Program-made: the position numbers and the translations under genes
Notes under the pieces: model-generated
Databases searched by the model: none
Told to the model about the DNA's origin: nothing
Seen by the model: only the letters and a program-made list of their open reading frames with translations
Part shown: piece after piece, positions 17,200 through 27,200 of the stretch
How positions within the stretch are numbered: position 1 is the first letter of the stretch
Layout: the number at the start of each line of letters is the position of its first letter
NCBI RefSeq assembly: GCF_000948415.1
Contig: NZ_JYII01000007.1
Coordinates: forward strand, 124,001 to 188,000
Direction of reading: 5' to 3'
Source: Thalassospira sp. HJ
GTDB lineage: Bacteria; Pseudomonadota; Alphaproteobacteria; Rhodospirillales; Thalassospiraceae
DNA: 64,000 nucleotides

Positions 17200-19202
17200 T
17201 ATTCGGCCTCCTCAATCGCGATCAGCTCCGCGCCATCATCGACCTGATCGCCGACGCCAAAGAACACTTCCTTGACCGTGCCCGATACAGGGGCGGAAAT
17301 GGTGTGTTCCATTTTCATCGCTTCCATCACGACAAGCTTGTCACCAGCCGTGACCGCCTGGCCGGCCTCGGCCATCACGGCAATGATCTTGCCCGGCATC
17401 GGGGCTGTCAGGCCGCCACCAGTGCCCTCTGCCCCGCCAGCAGCTGCCAGCGGATCAAAGATGTCCAGACGGTCCGAGCGACCATCGCGGAATATCATCA
17501 GACGATTACCATCGCGCAGGACGGTGGCACGTTTGCGAACGTTATCAAGACTTGCAACGATGGCGCCGTTTTCATCGCGTTCGGCGCGGGCGATGATAGC
17601 GCTACCATCGGGCATGTCGATGACATAGCCCTGATCGCGGTAATGCACCTTCACCAGCATGTCCGACCCATCATGACGCAGGATCAGGTCGTGATGGTTG
17701 TCGTCATTAAGCCTGAATCCCGCCGTGCTGTGCCAGGGGGAATAGGGATCGCTGCTTTGGGCTGCGTGGGCGGCGGCCTCCACATCGCGGGTCAGCAGGA
17801 TATCGAGGGCTGCAAACGCCAGTGCCTCGTTATCGGGGGTGCTGGGTGCGGGGATCAGGTCATCCTGATAGTTCGGGATGAAGCCGGTTTCGACCTCGCC
17901 ACGTTCAAAGGCGGGATGGCGGGCGATATTGCCAAGGAAGCCGGTATTGGTCGTGACACCGACGATCTGTACGTCATTAAGGGCTGTTGCCATACGGCGC
18001 AGTGCTGCCTTGCGATCCACATCCCACGTGATCAGCTTGGCGATCATCGGGTCATAATGGATCGATACTTCGCCGCCTTCATAAACGCCGGTATCGACCC
18101 GCACATGATCGGTTTCACGCGGCATGCGCATATGAACAAGCTTGCCGGTTGCCGGCAGGAAGTCATTTTGCGGATCTTCGGCATAGATGCGCACTTCAAA
18201 GGCGTGCCCGTTGATCGACAGGTCTTCCTGCGCCTTTGGCAGTTTTTCGCCATCGGCCACACGCAGCTGCCATTCCACCAGATCTTCGCCAGTGATCTTT
18301 TCGGTCACCGGATGTTCGACCTGAAGACGGGTATTCATTTCCATGAAATAGAACGCACCCGATGCATCAAGCAGGAATTCAACCGTGCCGGCCCCCTGAT
18401 AGCCAATCGCCTTGGCGGCATCGACGGCGGCCTTGCCCATCTGGGCGCGGAGTTCTTCGCTCATGCCCGGGGCAGGGGCTTCTTCAATCACCTTTTGGTG
18501 GCGGCGCTGCAAGGAGCAATCGCGCTCAAACAGGTAAACGGCGTTGCCATGACTGTCAGCAAAGACCTGAATTTCGACATGGCGCGGTTTGACGATCAGT
18601 TTTTCAATCAGGCAATGATCATCGCCAAAGCTGCTCGCAGCTTCGCGTTTGCAGCTGATCAGCGCATCCTTGAAATCGGCGGCGGTTTCAACCGCACGCA
18701 TGCCTTTGCCGCCGCCGCCAGCCGACGCCTTGATCAGAACCGGATAGCCGATCTTGTCGGCCTCTGCGGCCAAAAGGTCAGGGTCCTGGTCCTCGCCATG
18801 ATAGCCCGGGACCAGCGGCACACCGGCCTTGCCCATGATTTTCTTGGCTTCGGATTTTGATCCCATCGCGCGGATGGCACTTGCCGGCGGGCCGACAAAA
18901 ACACATCCGGCCTTTTCCAGCGCATCGGCAAAACCGGCATTCTCCGACAGGAAGCCATAACCAGGATGAACAGCATCGGCACCCGATTGCGCGATGACCT
19001 CAAGCAAGCGGTCGGTACGCAGATAGCTGTCTTTGGGCGCGGGCGCGCCAATATGATAGGCCTCGTCGGCATGTTTGACATGCAGGGCATTGGCGTCGGC
19101 ATCGGAATAAACGGCAACCGTGGCAATTCCCATGCGGCGGGCGGTCTTGATCACACGGCAGGCGATCTCACCGCGGTTGGCGATCAGAAGTTTGCGCGGC
19201 AT
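17199..19202 (-). CDS. mccA: methylcrotonyl-CoA carboxylase, biotin-bearing alpha subunit
   Basis: ATP-dependent biotin carboxylase plus biotin carrier of 3-methylcrotonyl-CoA carboxylase. The 667-residue start at 19202 ([17 protein letters not shown]) follows GGAGCAAGAAATAAC; a longer frame to 19310 would overlap liuC and adds non-homologous residues. ATP-grasp motifs [18 protein letters not shown] and [15 protein letters not shown] are clear. The biotin site is [10 protein letters not shown], about 35 residues from the end. It lies between liuC (one base apart) and the lyase (one-base overlap). Confidence 0.95.
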   Translation of the reverse strand: MPRKLLIANRGEIACRVIKTARRMGIATVAVYSDADANALHVKHADEAYHIGAPAPKDSYLRTDRLLEVIAQSGADAVHPGYGFLSENAGFADALEKAGCVFVGPPASAIRAMGSKSEAKKIMGKAGVPLVPGYHGEDQDPDLLAAEADKIGYPVLIKASAGGGGKGMRAVETAADFKDALISCKREAASSFGDDHCLIEKLIVKPRHVEIQVFADSHGNAVYLFERDCSLQRRHQKVIEEAPAPGMSEELRAQMGKAAVDAAKAIGYQGAGTVEFLLDASGAFYFMEMNTRLQVEHPVTEKITGEDLVEWQLRVADGEKLPKAQEDLSINGHAFEVRIYAEDPQNDFLPATGKLVHMRMPRETDHVRVDTGVYEGGEVSIHYDPMIAKLITWDVDRKAALRRMATALNDVQIVGVTTNTGFLGNIARHPAFERGEVETGFIPNYQDDLIPAPSTPDNEALAFAALDILLTRDVEAAAHAAQSSDPYSPWHSTAGFRLNDDNHHDLILRHDGSDMLVKVHYRDQGYVIDMPDGSAIIARAERDENGAIVASLDNVRKRATVLRDGNRLMIFRDGRSDRLDIFDPLAAAGGAEGTGGGLTAPMPGKIIAVMAEAGQAVTAGDKLVVMEAMKMEHTISAPVSGTVKEVFFGVGDQVDDGAELIAIEEAE

Positions 19203-19203
19203 G

Positions 19204-20016
19204 TTATTTCTTGCTCCAGTTCGCGGGACGTTTTTCCAGAAAGGCACCGACACCTTCGCGGCCCTCGTCGCTTGCCCGTTGATCGGCAATACGTTGTGCG
19301 GTGTCGTCAATCACGGCATCCGAAATCGGCTTGTTGGCAACCGCGTAGATCAGGTTCTTGGCGGCATGCATGGCATCCGGACCATTGGCCAGCAGAAGCT
19401 TCGCCATATCCTGTCCGCGTGCTGCCAGTTCATCGGGTGTGGTTATTTCATGCACCAGCCCGATTTGCTGGGCAGTTTTGGCGTCAAAGCGCTCAGCGGT
19501 CAGGAAATAACGCCGTGCCTGATTAACCCCGATGGCCTCAACGACATAGGGTGAAATCACCGCCGGGATCAGGCCCAGCTTGACTTCCGATAAGCAGAAG
19601 TTGGCACGATCCGATGCAATCACGATGTCACAACATGCGGCCAGACCAACTCCGCCACCAAACGCCGCGCCATTGACCAGGGCAATGGTCGGCTTTAATG
19701 CGAAATTCAAAACCTTCATCAGTTTGGCAAGTGCGCGGGAATCGGCAAGGTTTTCGGCATGGCTATAGCCCGCCATGCGCTTCATCCAATTCAGGTCGGC
19801 ACCAGCTGAAAAGCTTTTCCCCGCCCCGGTCAGGATGATCACGCGGACCGCACGATCGGCATCAAGTGCCTCGATCTTGGCGGTCAGGTCGGCAATCAGG
19901 ACATCATCAAACGCGTTGTGAATTTCCGGGCGGTTGAGTGTGATGGTCGCAACGCCATTGTCCGCAATTTCACACAGTGCGGCATCAGAAATGTTATCGG
20001 TGTTTACATTGCTCAT
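19204..20016 (-). CDS. liuC: enoyl-CoA hydratase, methylglutaconyl-CoA hydratase type
   Basis: Crotonase-fold hydratase of 270 residues, by context hydrating 3-methylglutaconyl-CoA to HMG-CoA. GAGGT precedes the ATG at 20016; an upstream in-frame extension to 20121 lies inside mccB and is rejected. The oxyanion-hole motifs GKSFSAGADLNWM and NGAAFGGGVGLAACCDIVIA are intact, and the acid/base region SEVKLGLIPAVISPYV is present. It starts seven bases after mccB. Assignment to this substrate rests on the operon. Confidence 0.92.
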   Translation of the reverse strand: MSNVNTDNISDAALCEIADNGVATITLNRPEIHNAFDDVLIADLTAKIEALDADRAVRVIILTGAGKSFSAGADLNWMKRMAGYSHAENLADSRALAKLMKVLNFALKPTIALVNGAAFGGGVGLAACCDIVIASDRANFCLSEVKLGLIPAVISPYVVEAIGVNQARRYFLTAERFDAKTAQQIGLVHEITTPDELAARGQDMAKLLLANGPDAMHAAKNLIYAVANKPISDAVIDDTAQRIADQRASDEGREGVGAFLEKRPANWSKK

Positions 20017-20023
20017 GGCGACC

Positions 20024-21634
20024 TCACATTCTAAACACGCCAAACCGGGTATCTTCGACCGGTTTGTTGAGTGCCGCCGACAGGCCAAGGCCCAGAACCA
20101 TGCGGGTATCGGCCGGATCAATCACACCGTCATCCCAAAGGCGCGCGGACGCGTAGTATGGATGACCCTGTTCTTCGTACTGATCGCGGATCGGGCCCTT
20201 GAATTCTTCCTGTTCGGCTTCCGGCCAGCTTTCGCCGCGTTTTTCCATAGCATCGGCGCGGATTTGCGTCAGAACGTTGGCGGCCTGCTCACCCCCCATG
20301 ACAGAGATGCGGGCATTTGGCCACATCCACAGGAAGCGCGGGCTATAGGCGCGGCCACACATGCCATAGTTCCCAGCGCCGAACGAACCACCAATCAGAA
20401 CGGTGAATTTCGGGACATTGGCGGTGGCAACAGCGGTGACCAGTTTGGCGCCATCCTTGGCGATGCCGCCGCTTTCATATTTGCGGCCGATCATGAAACC
20501 GGTGATGTTTTGCAGGAACACCAGCGGAATGCCACGTTGGGCACATAGTTCGATGAAATGCGCACCCTTGAGCGCGCTTTCGGAAAACAGAATGCCGTTA
20601 TTGGCAACGATGCCGACCGGATAGCCAAAGATGCGGGCAAATCCGGTGACAAGGGTTGTGCCGTATTGCGCCTTGAATTCATCAAACTCGGAGCCGTCAA
20701 CGATGCGGGCAATGATTTCGCGAACGTCATAGGGCTTTTTGGTGTCGGTCGGTACCACGCCATAAATCTCGCGCGGGTCATAGGCGGGTGTGCGCGGTTC
20801 GGTCAAGGTCAGACCGGGGTTCTTGGTCCAGTTCAGGTTCTTGACCACGTCGCGTGCAATCGACAGCGCATGGCTGTCATCCTGCGCATAATGATCGGTG
20901 ACACCGGACGTCTTGCAATGAACATCTGCCCCGCCAAGCTCCTCGGCCGAGACGACTTCACCGGTCGCGGCCTTCACCAGCGGCGGACCGCCGAGGAAAA
21001 TCGTGCCCTGTTTGCGGACAATGATGCTTTCATCAGACATTGCGGGGACATAGGCACCACCCGCCGTGCAGGACCCCATGACAACCGCGATCTGCGGGAT
21101 GCCCTTAGATGACATGGTTGCCTGGTTAAAGAAGATCCGTCCGAAATGATCACGGTCGGGGAAAACATCATCCTGGCGCGGCAGGTTGGCCCCACCGCTA
21201 TCGACCAGATAGATGCAGGGCAGGTTGTTTTCCAGCGCGATTTCTTGTGCGCGCAAATGCTTCTTTACGGTCATCGGGTAGTAGGATCCACCCTTGACCG
21301 TCGCATCATTGGCGACAATCACGCATTCAACGCCCGATACCCGGCCGATGCCGGTAATGATGCCCGCTGCCGGGACGTCCTCGTCACCATACATGCCATG
21401 GGCGGCAAGCTGGGAGAGTTCGAGAAACGGTGAGCCAATATCAAGAAGCTGGCGAATGCGTTCACGTGGCAGGAGCTTCCCGCGACCGGTATGGCGATCG
21501 CGGGCGCGTTCGCCGCCGCCCAGTTTGACCGTCGCAATCTGATCACGAAGATCGGCGACCAGTTTTTCCATATGGTCGGCATTGTTGCGGAATTCTTCTG
21601 AACGGGCGTTCACCGCAGATTTCAGTACCGTCAT
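20024..21634 (-). CDS. mccB: methylcrotonyl-CoA carboxylase, carboxyltransferase beta subunit
   Basis: Carboxyltransferase subunit, 536 residues with two crotonase-like halves. Typical sequences are [48 protein letters not shown] and [17 protein letters not shown], as in MccB and propionyl-CoA carboxylase beta; [13 protein letters not shown] and the liu context favour MccB. It is the first gene of the operon in this window. The isovaleryl-CoA dehydrogenase gene (liuA) and the liuR regulator usually found alongside are absent, so they must lie elsewhere. Confidence 0.94.
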   Translation of the reverse strand: MTVLKSAVNARSEEFRNNADHMEKLVADLRDQIATVKLGGGERARDRHTGRGKLLPRERIRQLLDIGSPFLELSQLAAHGMYGDEDVPAAGIITGIGRVSGVECVIVANDATVKGGSYYPMTVKKHLRAQEIALENNLPCIYLVDSGGANLPRQDDVFPDRDHFGRIFFNQATMSSKGIPQIAVVMGSCTAGGAYVPAMSDESIIVRKQGTIFLGGPPLVKAATGEVVSAEELGGADVHCKTSGVTDHYAQDDSHALSIARDVVKNLNWTKNPGLTLTEPRTPAYDPREIYGVVPTDTKKPYDVREIIARIVDGSEFDEFKAQYGTTLVTGFARIFGYPVGIVANNGILFSESALKGAHFIELCAQRGIPLVFLQNITGFMIGRKYESGGIAKDGAKLVTAVATANVPKFTVLIGGSFGAGNYGMCGRAYSPRFLWMWPNARISVMGGEQAANVLTQIRADAMEKRGESWPEAEQEEFKGPIRDQYEEQGHPYYASARLWDDGVIDPADTRMVLGLGLSAALNKPVEDTRFGVFRM

Positions 21635-21710
21635 CGTCCGTTTTCACCGTTTTTGTTGTGGGCAATCGGGCCCGCGTGCAGGGTGTTTATGGCTGTTGTT
21701 ATGGGTGAAG

Positions 21711-21726
21711 TTTACGTAAACGTCAA
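21711..21726. promoter_or_regulatory. LiuR-like operator upstream of mccB
   Basis: TTTACGTAAACGTCAA, reading TTGACGTTTACGTAAA on the operon's strand. This matches, as I recall it, the palindromic ACGT-N2-ACGT type site of the MerR-family leucine-catabolism regulator LiuR. TTGACG also looks like a -35, and CATAAC follows after 17 bases, so the site overlaps the promoter. A second symmetric element, TCGGTA - 6 nt - TACCGA, lies at 21734-21751. Confidence 0.6.
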
Positions 21727-21935
21727 TATTAAATCGGTATTTTAGTACCGAAATTATATATATGCTGCAAATGCGCTGATTATGAAGCGTTTGATAGGCC
21801 CTTCGTTGGTCGAAAGAATGCAGGAATTTCAATGCAATGAAGGTTGCTTTTTGCTGCGGCGCACCTAGTCGGTTTTGTTTACAGGGGGCGCCTTCGCAGA
21901 ATACACTCATGTTTGGAGACACATGGAGATGGTTC

Positions 21936-22832
21936 GTGCTCGAGTTTGGTTGGCGTAAAAAAGAAAAATCTTATACGGCTTTGATCTGGCTTATGTTTTT
22001 GTCGGTGCTTGCAGGCCCTTTCGCCACAGCGCCGGTGCAAGCGCAGGAAGCCGTAAGCAATATTCATTGGCTCAAGGCTGATGTTCCACCGATCGGCATT
22101 TCGAGTGGTCCGCTGGCTGGCAAGGGGGTGCATGGCGGTATCGTGAAAGCCCTTTTGGGGCATGAAGCCGGTCCGGGGATGGTTGAGGGGCATGCAAACA
22201 TAGCCCGACTGTTCAGCTTGATAAAATCGGGCAACTATTGCGTGCCCGGACTAATCAAAACCTCCGAGCGCGAAGAGTTCGTCTATTTCACCGATCATCC
22301 GACTGCTGTGCTTGATACCAGTCATCTGGTTTATGCTGCCAGCAACAAGAAACTGCGCGATAAAATTGATGAAAATGTCTCGCTCAGGCAATTGCTTGGG
22401 GATGGTTTTGTTGTCGGGGTCGGGGCGGGCATATCTTATGGCGACGGGATTGATGAGATCATCCAGAGCTATGAGGGGGAGTCTGTCGTGATCCGCCATC
22501 CAACGCCGAATTTCATCGAGCCGATCCTGTCGATGATTGAAATGGAGCGGGTGGACTTTTCACTGGCACCGCCTTGGGCGATTACCTGGCTGCTTTTGAA
22601 CGAGAAGCTCAAGCCTCGGGATGCAAAAATGCCAAAGGTCATCACCCATCCATTTCGCGAGGCATCGACAAAAACCAATTATCACGTGGCCTGCACCAAG
22701 AATGACTGGGGCAGACAGGCCGTCGCGCTGCTAGATGAAAAGTTGACCCGTGCGGATGTGCAGCAGGCGCTTGATCGCAATGCGAGAGTCTGGATGTCAG
22801 TCAAGAACGCGCAAGAGCATTTGCTGGATTAG
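21936..22832 (+). CDS. periplasmic solute-binding-like protein, orphan
   Basis: Secreted protein resembling family-3 extracellular solute-binding proteins. The GTG at 21936 is preferred: GGAG (21925-21928) lies seven bases before it and the product then starts with WRKKEKSYTALIWLMFLSVLAGPFATAPVQA, a normal signal peptide. ATGs at 21909 and 21837 are in frame but lack ribosome sites. The mature part runs about 265 residues (WLKADVPPIGI ... VPGLIKTSEREEFVYFTDHP ... RVDFSLAPPWAITWLL). No ABC permease or ATPase gene is near, so a sensory or accessory role is possible. Ligand unknown. Confidence 0.72.
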   Translation: MLEFGWRKKEKSYTALIWLMFLSVLAGPFATAPVQAQEAVSNIHWLKADVPPIGISSGPLAGKGVHGGIVKALLGHEAGPGMVEGHANIARLFSLIKSGNYCVPGLIKTSEREEFVYFTDHPTAVLDTSHLVYAASNKKLRDKIDENVSLRQLLGDGFVVGVGAGISYGDGIDEIIQSYEGESVVIRHPTPNFIEPILSMIEMERVDFSLAPPWAITWLLLNEKLKPRDAKMPKVITHPFREASTKTNYHVACTKNDWGRQAVALLDEKLTRADVQQALDRNARVWMSVKNAQEHLLD

Positions 22833-22843
22833 AGTGGGGCTGG

Positions 22844-23476
22844 TTAGTCGGCAGGGTCGTCGATCAAGCTGCCGGCTGCCCCTTTGCGCAGTGAAATCCA
22901 CTGGGCGAGCTGGTCAATGCGGTCATTTCCGAAGAAGGGTTCGTCTTCGTAAAAGAAGAAAGGCGAGCCGAATGCGCCCATGGCAATCGCATCTTCGGTA
23001 ACGGCGCGGACATGGTCTTTCCATTTCTGGGATTCGACGGCAGCGCGCATTTCGCTGGCATTGATAGAATGGCGGGTCGCGGCGGCAAAGACATTTTCCG
23101 GGTTGGCCATATCAAGCCCGTCGCCGAAATAGCCGCGATAGATATCCATGGCAAACTTGCGTGCCAGCATTGGCGAACGCGATTCAAGCCAGTAATAGGC
23201 CCGGGTCGGTACCAGTGCGGCATATGGAAAGTTCGTCGGGATTTGGAACGGAACATTTTGCAACCGTGCGCAGCGTTCCATGTCATGTCGGAAATAGGGG
23301 CCACGGATCGGCTGATCGAGAAGCGGGCTTTGCCCGGTCTGCTTGAAGGCCGCGCCAATCATGAAGGGGCGCCAGACCACCGTAACGCCAAGACGCTTTT
23401 CGAACTCTTCCATCCGTTCGGCGGCAAGGTAGCCATAAGGTGACGAGAAATCGAAATAGAAGCTGACTTCAGACAT
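22844..23476 (-). CDS. DsbA-family 2-hydroxychromene-2-carboxylate isomerase
   Basis: Thioredoxin-fold protein, 210 residues, of the NahD/kappa-GST type. SFYFDFSSPYGYLAAERM at the N-terminus carries the active-site serine in place of the DsbA CXXC, and MGAFGSPFFFYEDEPFFGNDRI holds the cis-proline loop. NahD isomerises a naphthalene-degradation intermediate with glutathione, but most genomic copies have unknown substrates; no aromatic-degradation gene is nearby. It converges on the solute-binding-protein gene (11-base gap). A second, more divergent paralogue sits at 31385-31975. Confidence 0.85.
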   Translation of the reverse strand: MSEVSFYFDFSSPYGYLAAERMEEFEKRLGVTVVWRPFMIGAAFKQTGQSPLLDQPIRGPYFRHDMERCARLQNVPFQIPTNFPYAALVPTRAYYWLESRSPMLARKFAMDIYRGYFGDGLDMANPENVFAAATRHSINASEMRAAVESQKWKDHVRAVTEDAIAMGAFGSPFFFYEDEPFFGNDRIDQLAQWISLRKGAAGSLIDDPAD

Positions 23477-23596
23477 GTTCCTGCACCCGTTTTCCGTTTT
23501 TGTTTGAACAACAACTTTGCCCTACAGATCTTCTGTCTGCTTTGGTGGGCGTGATCTTGATCTATTAAGTTGTTGCGAATCAACAAAAAAGTGAAA

Positions 23597-24070
23597 TCAC
23601 GGAATAACGATGCCCGGCCGGACTTTTACTTCTTCCATCACAACATATGTATGAGTCTGACCGACCCCCTGAACCGAAGACAGACGTTCGAGGAACTCGC
23701 GATAGGCGTACATGTCCTCAACCCTTAGCTTGGCAAGATAGTCGAAACCGCCCGCGACCATGTGGCATTCTTCGATCTCTGGCAGCTTTTTGATCGCGGC
23801 CGCAAAAACGTCAAAAACGTCAGGTGTGGTACGATCAAGGGTGATTTCAACGAAGACCACCAGCGACTGGTTAAGCTTTCGCGGATCGAGTGTCGCCATA
23901 TAGCCGGTAATAAAGCCGTTTTGTTCAAGGCGGCGCACACGTTCAAGGCACGGGGTCGGGCTTAGATTGACCCGGCGCGACAGTTCAACATTGGACATGC
24001 GACCATCATTTTGCAGCTCGCGGAGGATCTGTTTGTCGATCTTGTCCAAGCTTTTGTGGTTCTTCTGCAT
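23597..24070 (-). CDS. putR: Lrp/AsnC-family regulator of putA (PutR)
   Basis: Transcription factor of 157 residues: an AsnC-type helix-turn-helix (LDKIDKQILRELQNDGRMSNVELSRRVNLSPTPCLERVRRLE) and an RAM effector domain (about 75-155). The start ATG at 24070 gives the normal family length; the longer frame to 24256 would cover the putA promoter region. It is divergent from putA across 205 bases, the alphaproteobacterial putR-putA arrangement in which PutR activates putA in response to proline. The intergenic DNA is AT-rich, as expected for Lrp-type binding. Confidence 0.9.
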   Translation of the reverse strand: MQKNHKSLDKIDKQILRELQNDGRMSNVELSRRVNLSPTPCLERVRRLEQNGFITGYMATLDPRKLNQSLVVFVEITLDRTTPDVFDVFAAAIKKLPEIEECHMVAGGFDYLAKLRVEDMYAYREFLERLSSVQGVGQTHTYVVMEEVKVRPGIVIP

Positions 24071-24275
24071 TTTAAATATCCAGCCAGTGTTTGTGACTAC
24101 AAGAATATAAAATCCGTGGATGATATATCGTAATTTAGCCAAAAATGGCAGCACATTTTTCGGATGAAATAATATTGTCTGTCGCCATAGAGGTGCAAAA
24201 GGCTCCGAAGCGCTTGGAAAAACGTGCGTTCTTCGGGGTCGGCAAAAGTCCAACATCAGGGAGAGGCTTTAAAAC

Positions 24276-27200
24276 ATGTTCCGTACCGACTTGCCCCAAC
24301 CGAACAAAATCCGCCAGACGATCCGCGATTCCTATCGCGCTGATGAAGAGGCCGTCGTTGAACGCCTGATCGAAACCGCGCGTCTTTCCCCGGAACAGAC
24401 CGCACGTGTTCAGGGCCGCGCCTATCAGCTGGTTGCCCGCGTGCGCAGTGCCGATAACGGCAAAAGCGGCATAGATGCCCTGCTGCACGAATACGAGCTT
24501 TCCAGCAAGGAAGGCGTCATCCTGATGTGCCTGGCCGAGGCATTGCTGCGTGTGCCCGATGCGGTCACCGCCGACAAACTTATTCAGGACAAGCTGTTTG
24601 ATGCCGATTGGCAAAGCCATCTGGGCCATTCCGACAGCTTCTTTGTCAACGCATCGACCTGGGGGCTGATGCTGACCGGGCGGGTGATCAAGTTTGGCAA
24701 GGCCGAAAAGGCTGATCCCAGCCGTCTGATCAAACGCATGATCGGTCGTTCGGGCGAGCCGGTCATTCGCAAGGCGTTCAATCACGCGATGCGCATCATG
24801 GGCCGCCAGTTCGTGATGGGCCGCACCATTGACGAAGCATCCGAACGCGCCAAGGCGAATGAGGAAAAAGGCTATCGCTATTCCTATGACATGCTGGGCG
24901 AAGCCGCCCGCACAATGAAGGATGCAGATCGCTATTATAAGGCATACGAAACTGCCATTCACGATATTGGCCGCGTTGCCAATGGTCGCGGCCCGATCGA
25001 CAGTCCGGGTATTTCGGTCAAGCTGTCGGCGATCCATCCGCGCTATGACTTTGCCAACTACGAACGGGTAATGAGTGAACTGACCCCGCGGCTTAAGGAA
25101 CTGGCGCTGCTGGCGAAGAAATACGATATCGGCTTCACCGTCGATGCCGAGGAAGCCAACCGTCTTGACCTGTCGCTTGATGTTATCGGTACGGTCTTTG
25201 CCGATCCGGATCTTGATGGCTGGGAAGGTTATGGTTTGGCGGTTCAAGCCTATCAGAAGCGTGCCTATCACGTTCTGGAATGGCTGGCGGATCTTTCGAC
25301 CAAGGTCGGGCGTAAGATGATGGTCCGCCTTGTGAAGGGCGCGTACTGGGATACCGAAGTCAAATTCAGTCAGGAAAACGGCTTTGACGGTTATCCGGTC
25401 TTTACCCGCAAGGCATCGACCGATGTGTCCTATTTGGCCTGTGCCAAATTGATGCTGTCGCGTCGCGATGCGTTCTATTGCCAGTTCGCAAGCCACAACG
25501 CGCATACCGTGGCGTCAATCCTTGAGATGGCGGGCAATGACCGCACCTTTGAATTCCAGCGCCTGCATGGCATGGGCGAAGCACTTTATGAGCAGATCGT
25601 CGATAAGAACGGTGAGAACGTACCGTGCCGTGTTTACGCACCGGTCGGTACCCATGAAGACCTTCTGGCCTATCTGGTGCGTCGTCTGCTTGAAAACGGG
25701 GCCAACACCAGCTTTGTGAACCGTATTCAGGACGAACAACTGCCGATCGAGGAAATGATCGCCGATCCGATCGAAAAGATGGCAGCCCTTCCGCGCAAAG
25801 GCCATCCGAAGATCCCGGCGCCGATTGACCTTTATGGTGCAACGCGTGTGAACTCGCGCGGGATTGACCTGACCGATACCGAAAAGCTTTTGCCGCTGAG
25901 TGCCAAGCTTGCCGAGATCAAGGACAAAACCTGGAACGCAGCGCCGCTGATTGATGGCAAGTTGGTATCGGGCACCCCGATTGATGTCATCAACCCGGCG
26001 AAACTGAATGAAAAGGTCGGTGACCTTGTTCAGGCGACCGAGGCCGATGTTGAGGCCGCCGTTGTCGCAGCCGTGAAGGGTTATGAAACCTGGAACAAGA
26101 CACCGGCAAGCGACCGGGCAAAGGCGCTGCGCCGTCTGGGTGATCTGCTTGAAGAAAACATGGACGAGTTCATCGCCCTTTGTCAGCGCGAAGCAGGCAA
26201 GCTTTACCTTGATGGCGTTGCCGAGGTGCGTGAGGCCGTCGATTTCTGCCGCTATTATGCCAACCGGGCAGAGGAAACCTTCCGCGAAGGCAGCCCGCTT
26301 GAAGGTCGTGGCGTGATCGTTTGCATCAGCCCGTGGAACTTCCCGCTGGCGATCTTCCTTGGTCAGGTGACAGCAGCACTGGCAGCAGGAAATGCTGTCA
26401 TTGCCAAGCCGGCAGAGCAGACTTCACTGGTTGCCGCCCGTGCGGCAGAACTGATCCTTGAATCCGGTGTGCCGGGATCGGCATTCCAGCTGGTGCCGGG
26501 GCCGGGCCGTGTGATCGGTAATCAGCTGATCAATGACCCGCGCATTGCCGGTGTGGCCTTTACCGGCTCGACCGAAACCGCACAGGTCATCAACCAGGCG
26601 CTGGCAAAGCGCCCGGGCGTGCCATTGCCGCTGATTGCGGAAACCGGTGGTCAGAACGCGATGATTGTGGATTCGACCGCACTCCCAGAACAGGTGGTGC
26701 AGGACGCGATCATTTCCGGCTTCCAGTCGGCGGGTCAGCGTTGTTCGGCCCTTCGTGTGCTGTTCGTGCAGGAAGACATTGCCGATAAGCTGTGCGACAT
26801 GCTGGTCGGCGCGATGAAGGAACTGCGGGTTGGTGATCCGAAGTTCCTTGATATCGATGTCGGTCCGGTGATTGACGAGAAATCGCGCAAGGTGCTGGAA
26901 GCCCATGCCGAGCGCATGAGAAAGGAAGCCAAGCTTCTGCATGCCTGTGACACACTTCCTGAATGCCAAGGCGGCAATTTCTTTGCCCCGCATTGCTTCG
27001 AAATTCCGTCGATCGAGGTGCTGGAACGCGAAGTGTTCGGCCCGGTCGTGCATATGGTGCGCTACAAGGCGCGTGACCTGCCCAAGATTCTTGATCAGAT
27101 CAATGCATCGGGTTACGGCCTGACGCTGGGGATCCATTCACGTATCGATACCACCGTGCGGGAGATTTCCCAGAAGCTGCGTGTTGGCAACTGTTACGTA

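Noticed and set aside
17175..18860. 561-codon plus-strand open frame opposite mccA
   Set aside because: It is the antisense of a clear biotin carboxylase, has no ribosome site and no family character; high-GC shadow frame.
24135..25505. 456-codon minus-strand open frame opposite putA
   Set aside because: Antisense shadow of the PRODH domain; composition and lack of start signals argue against it.
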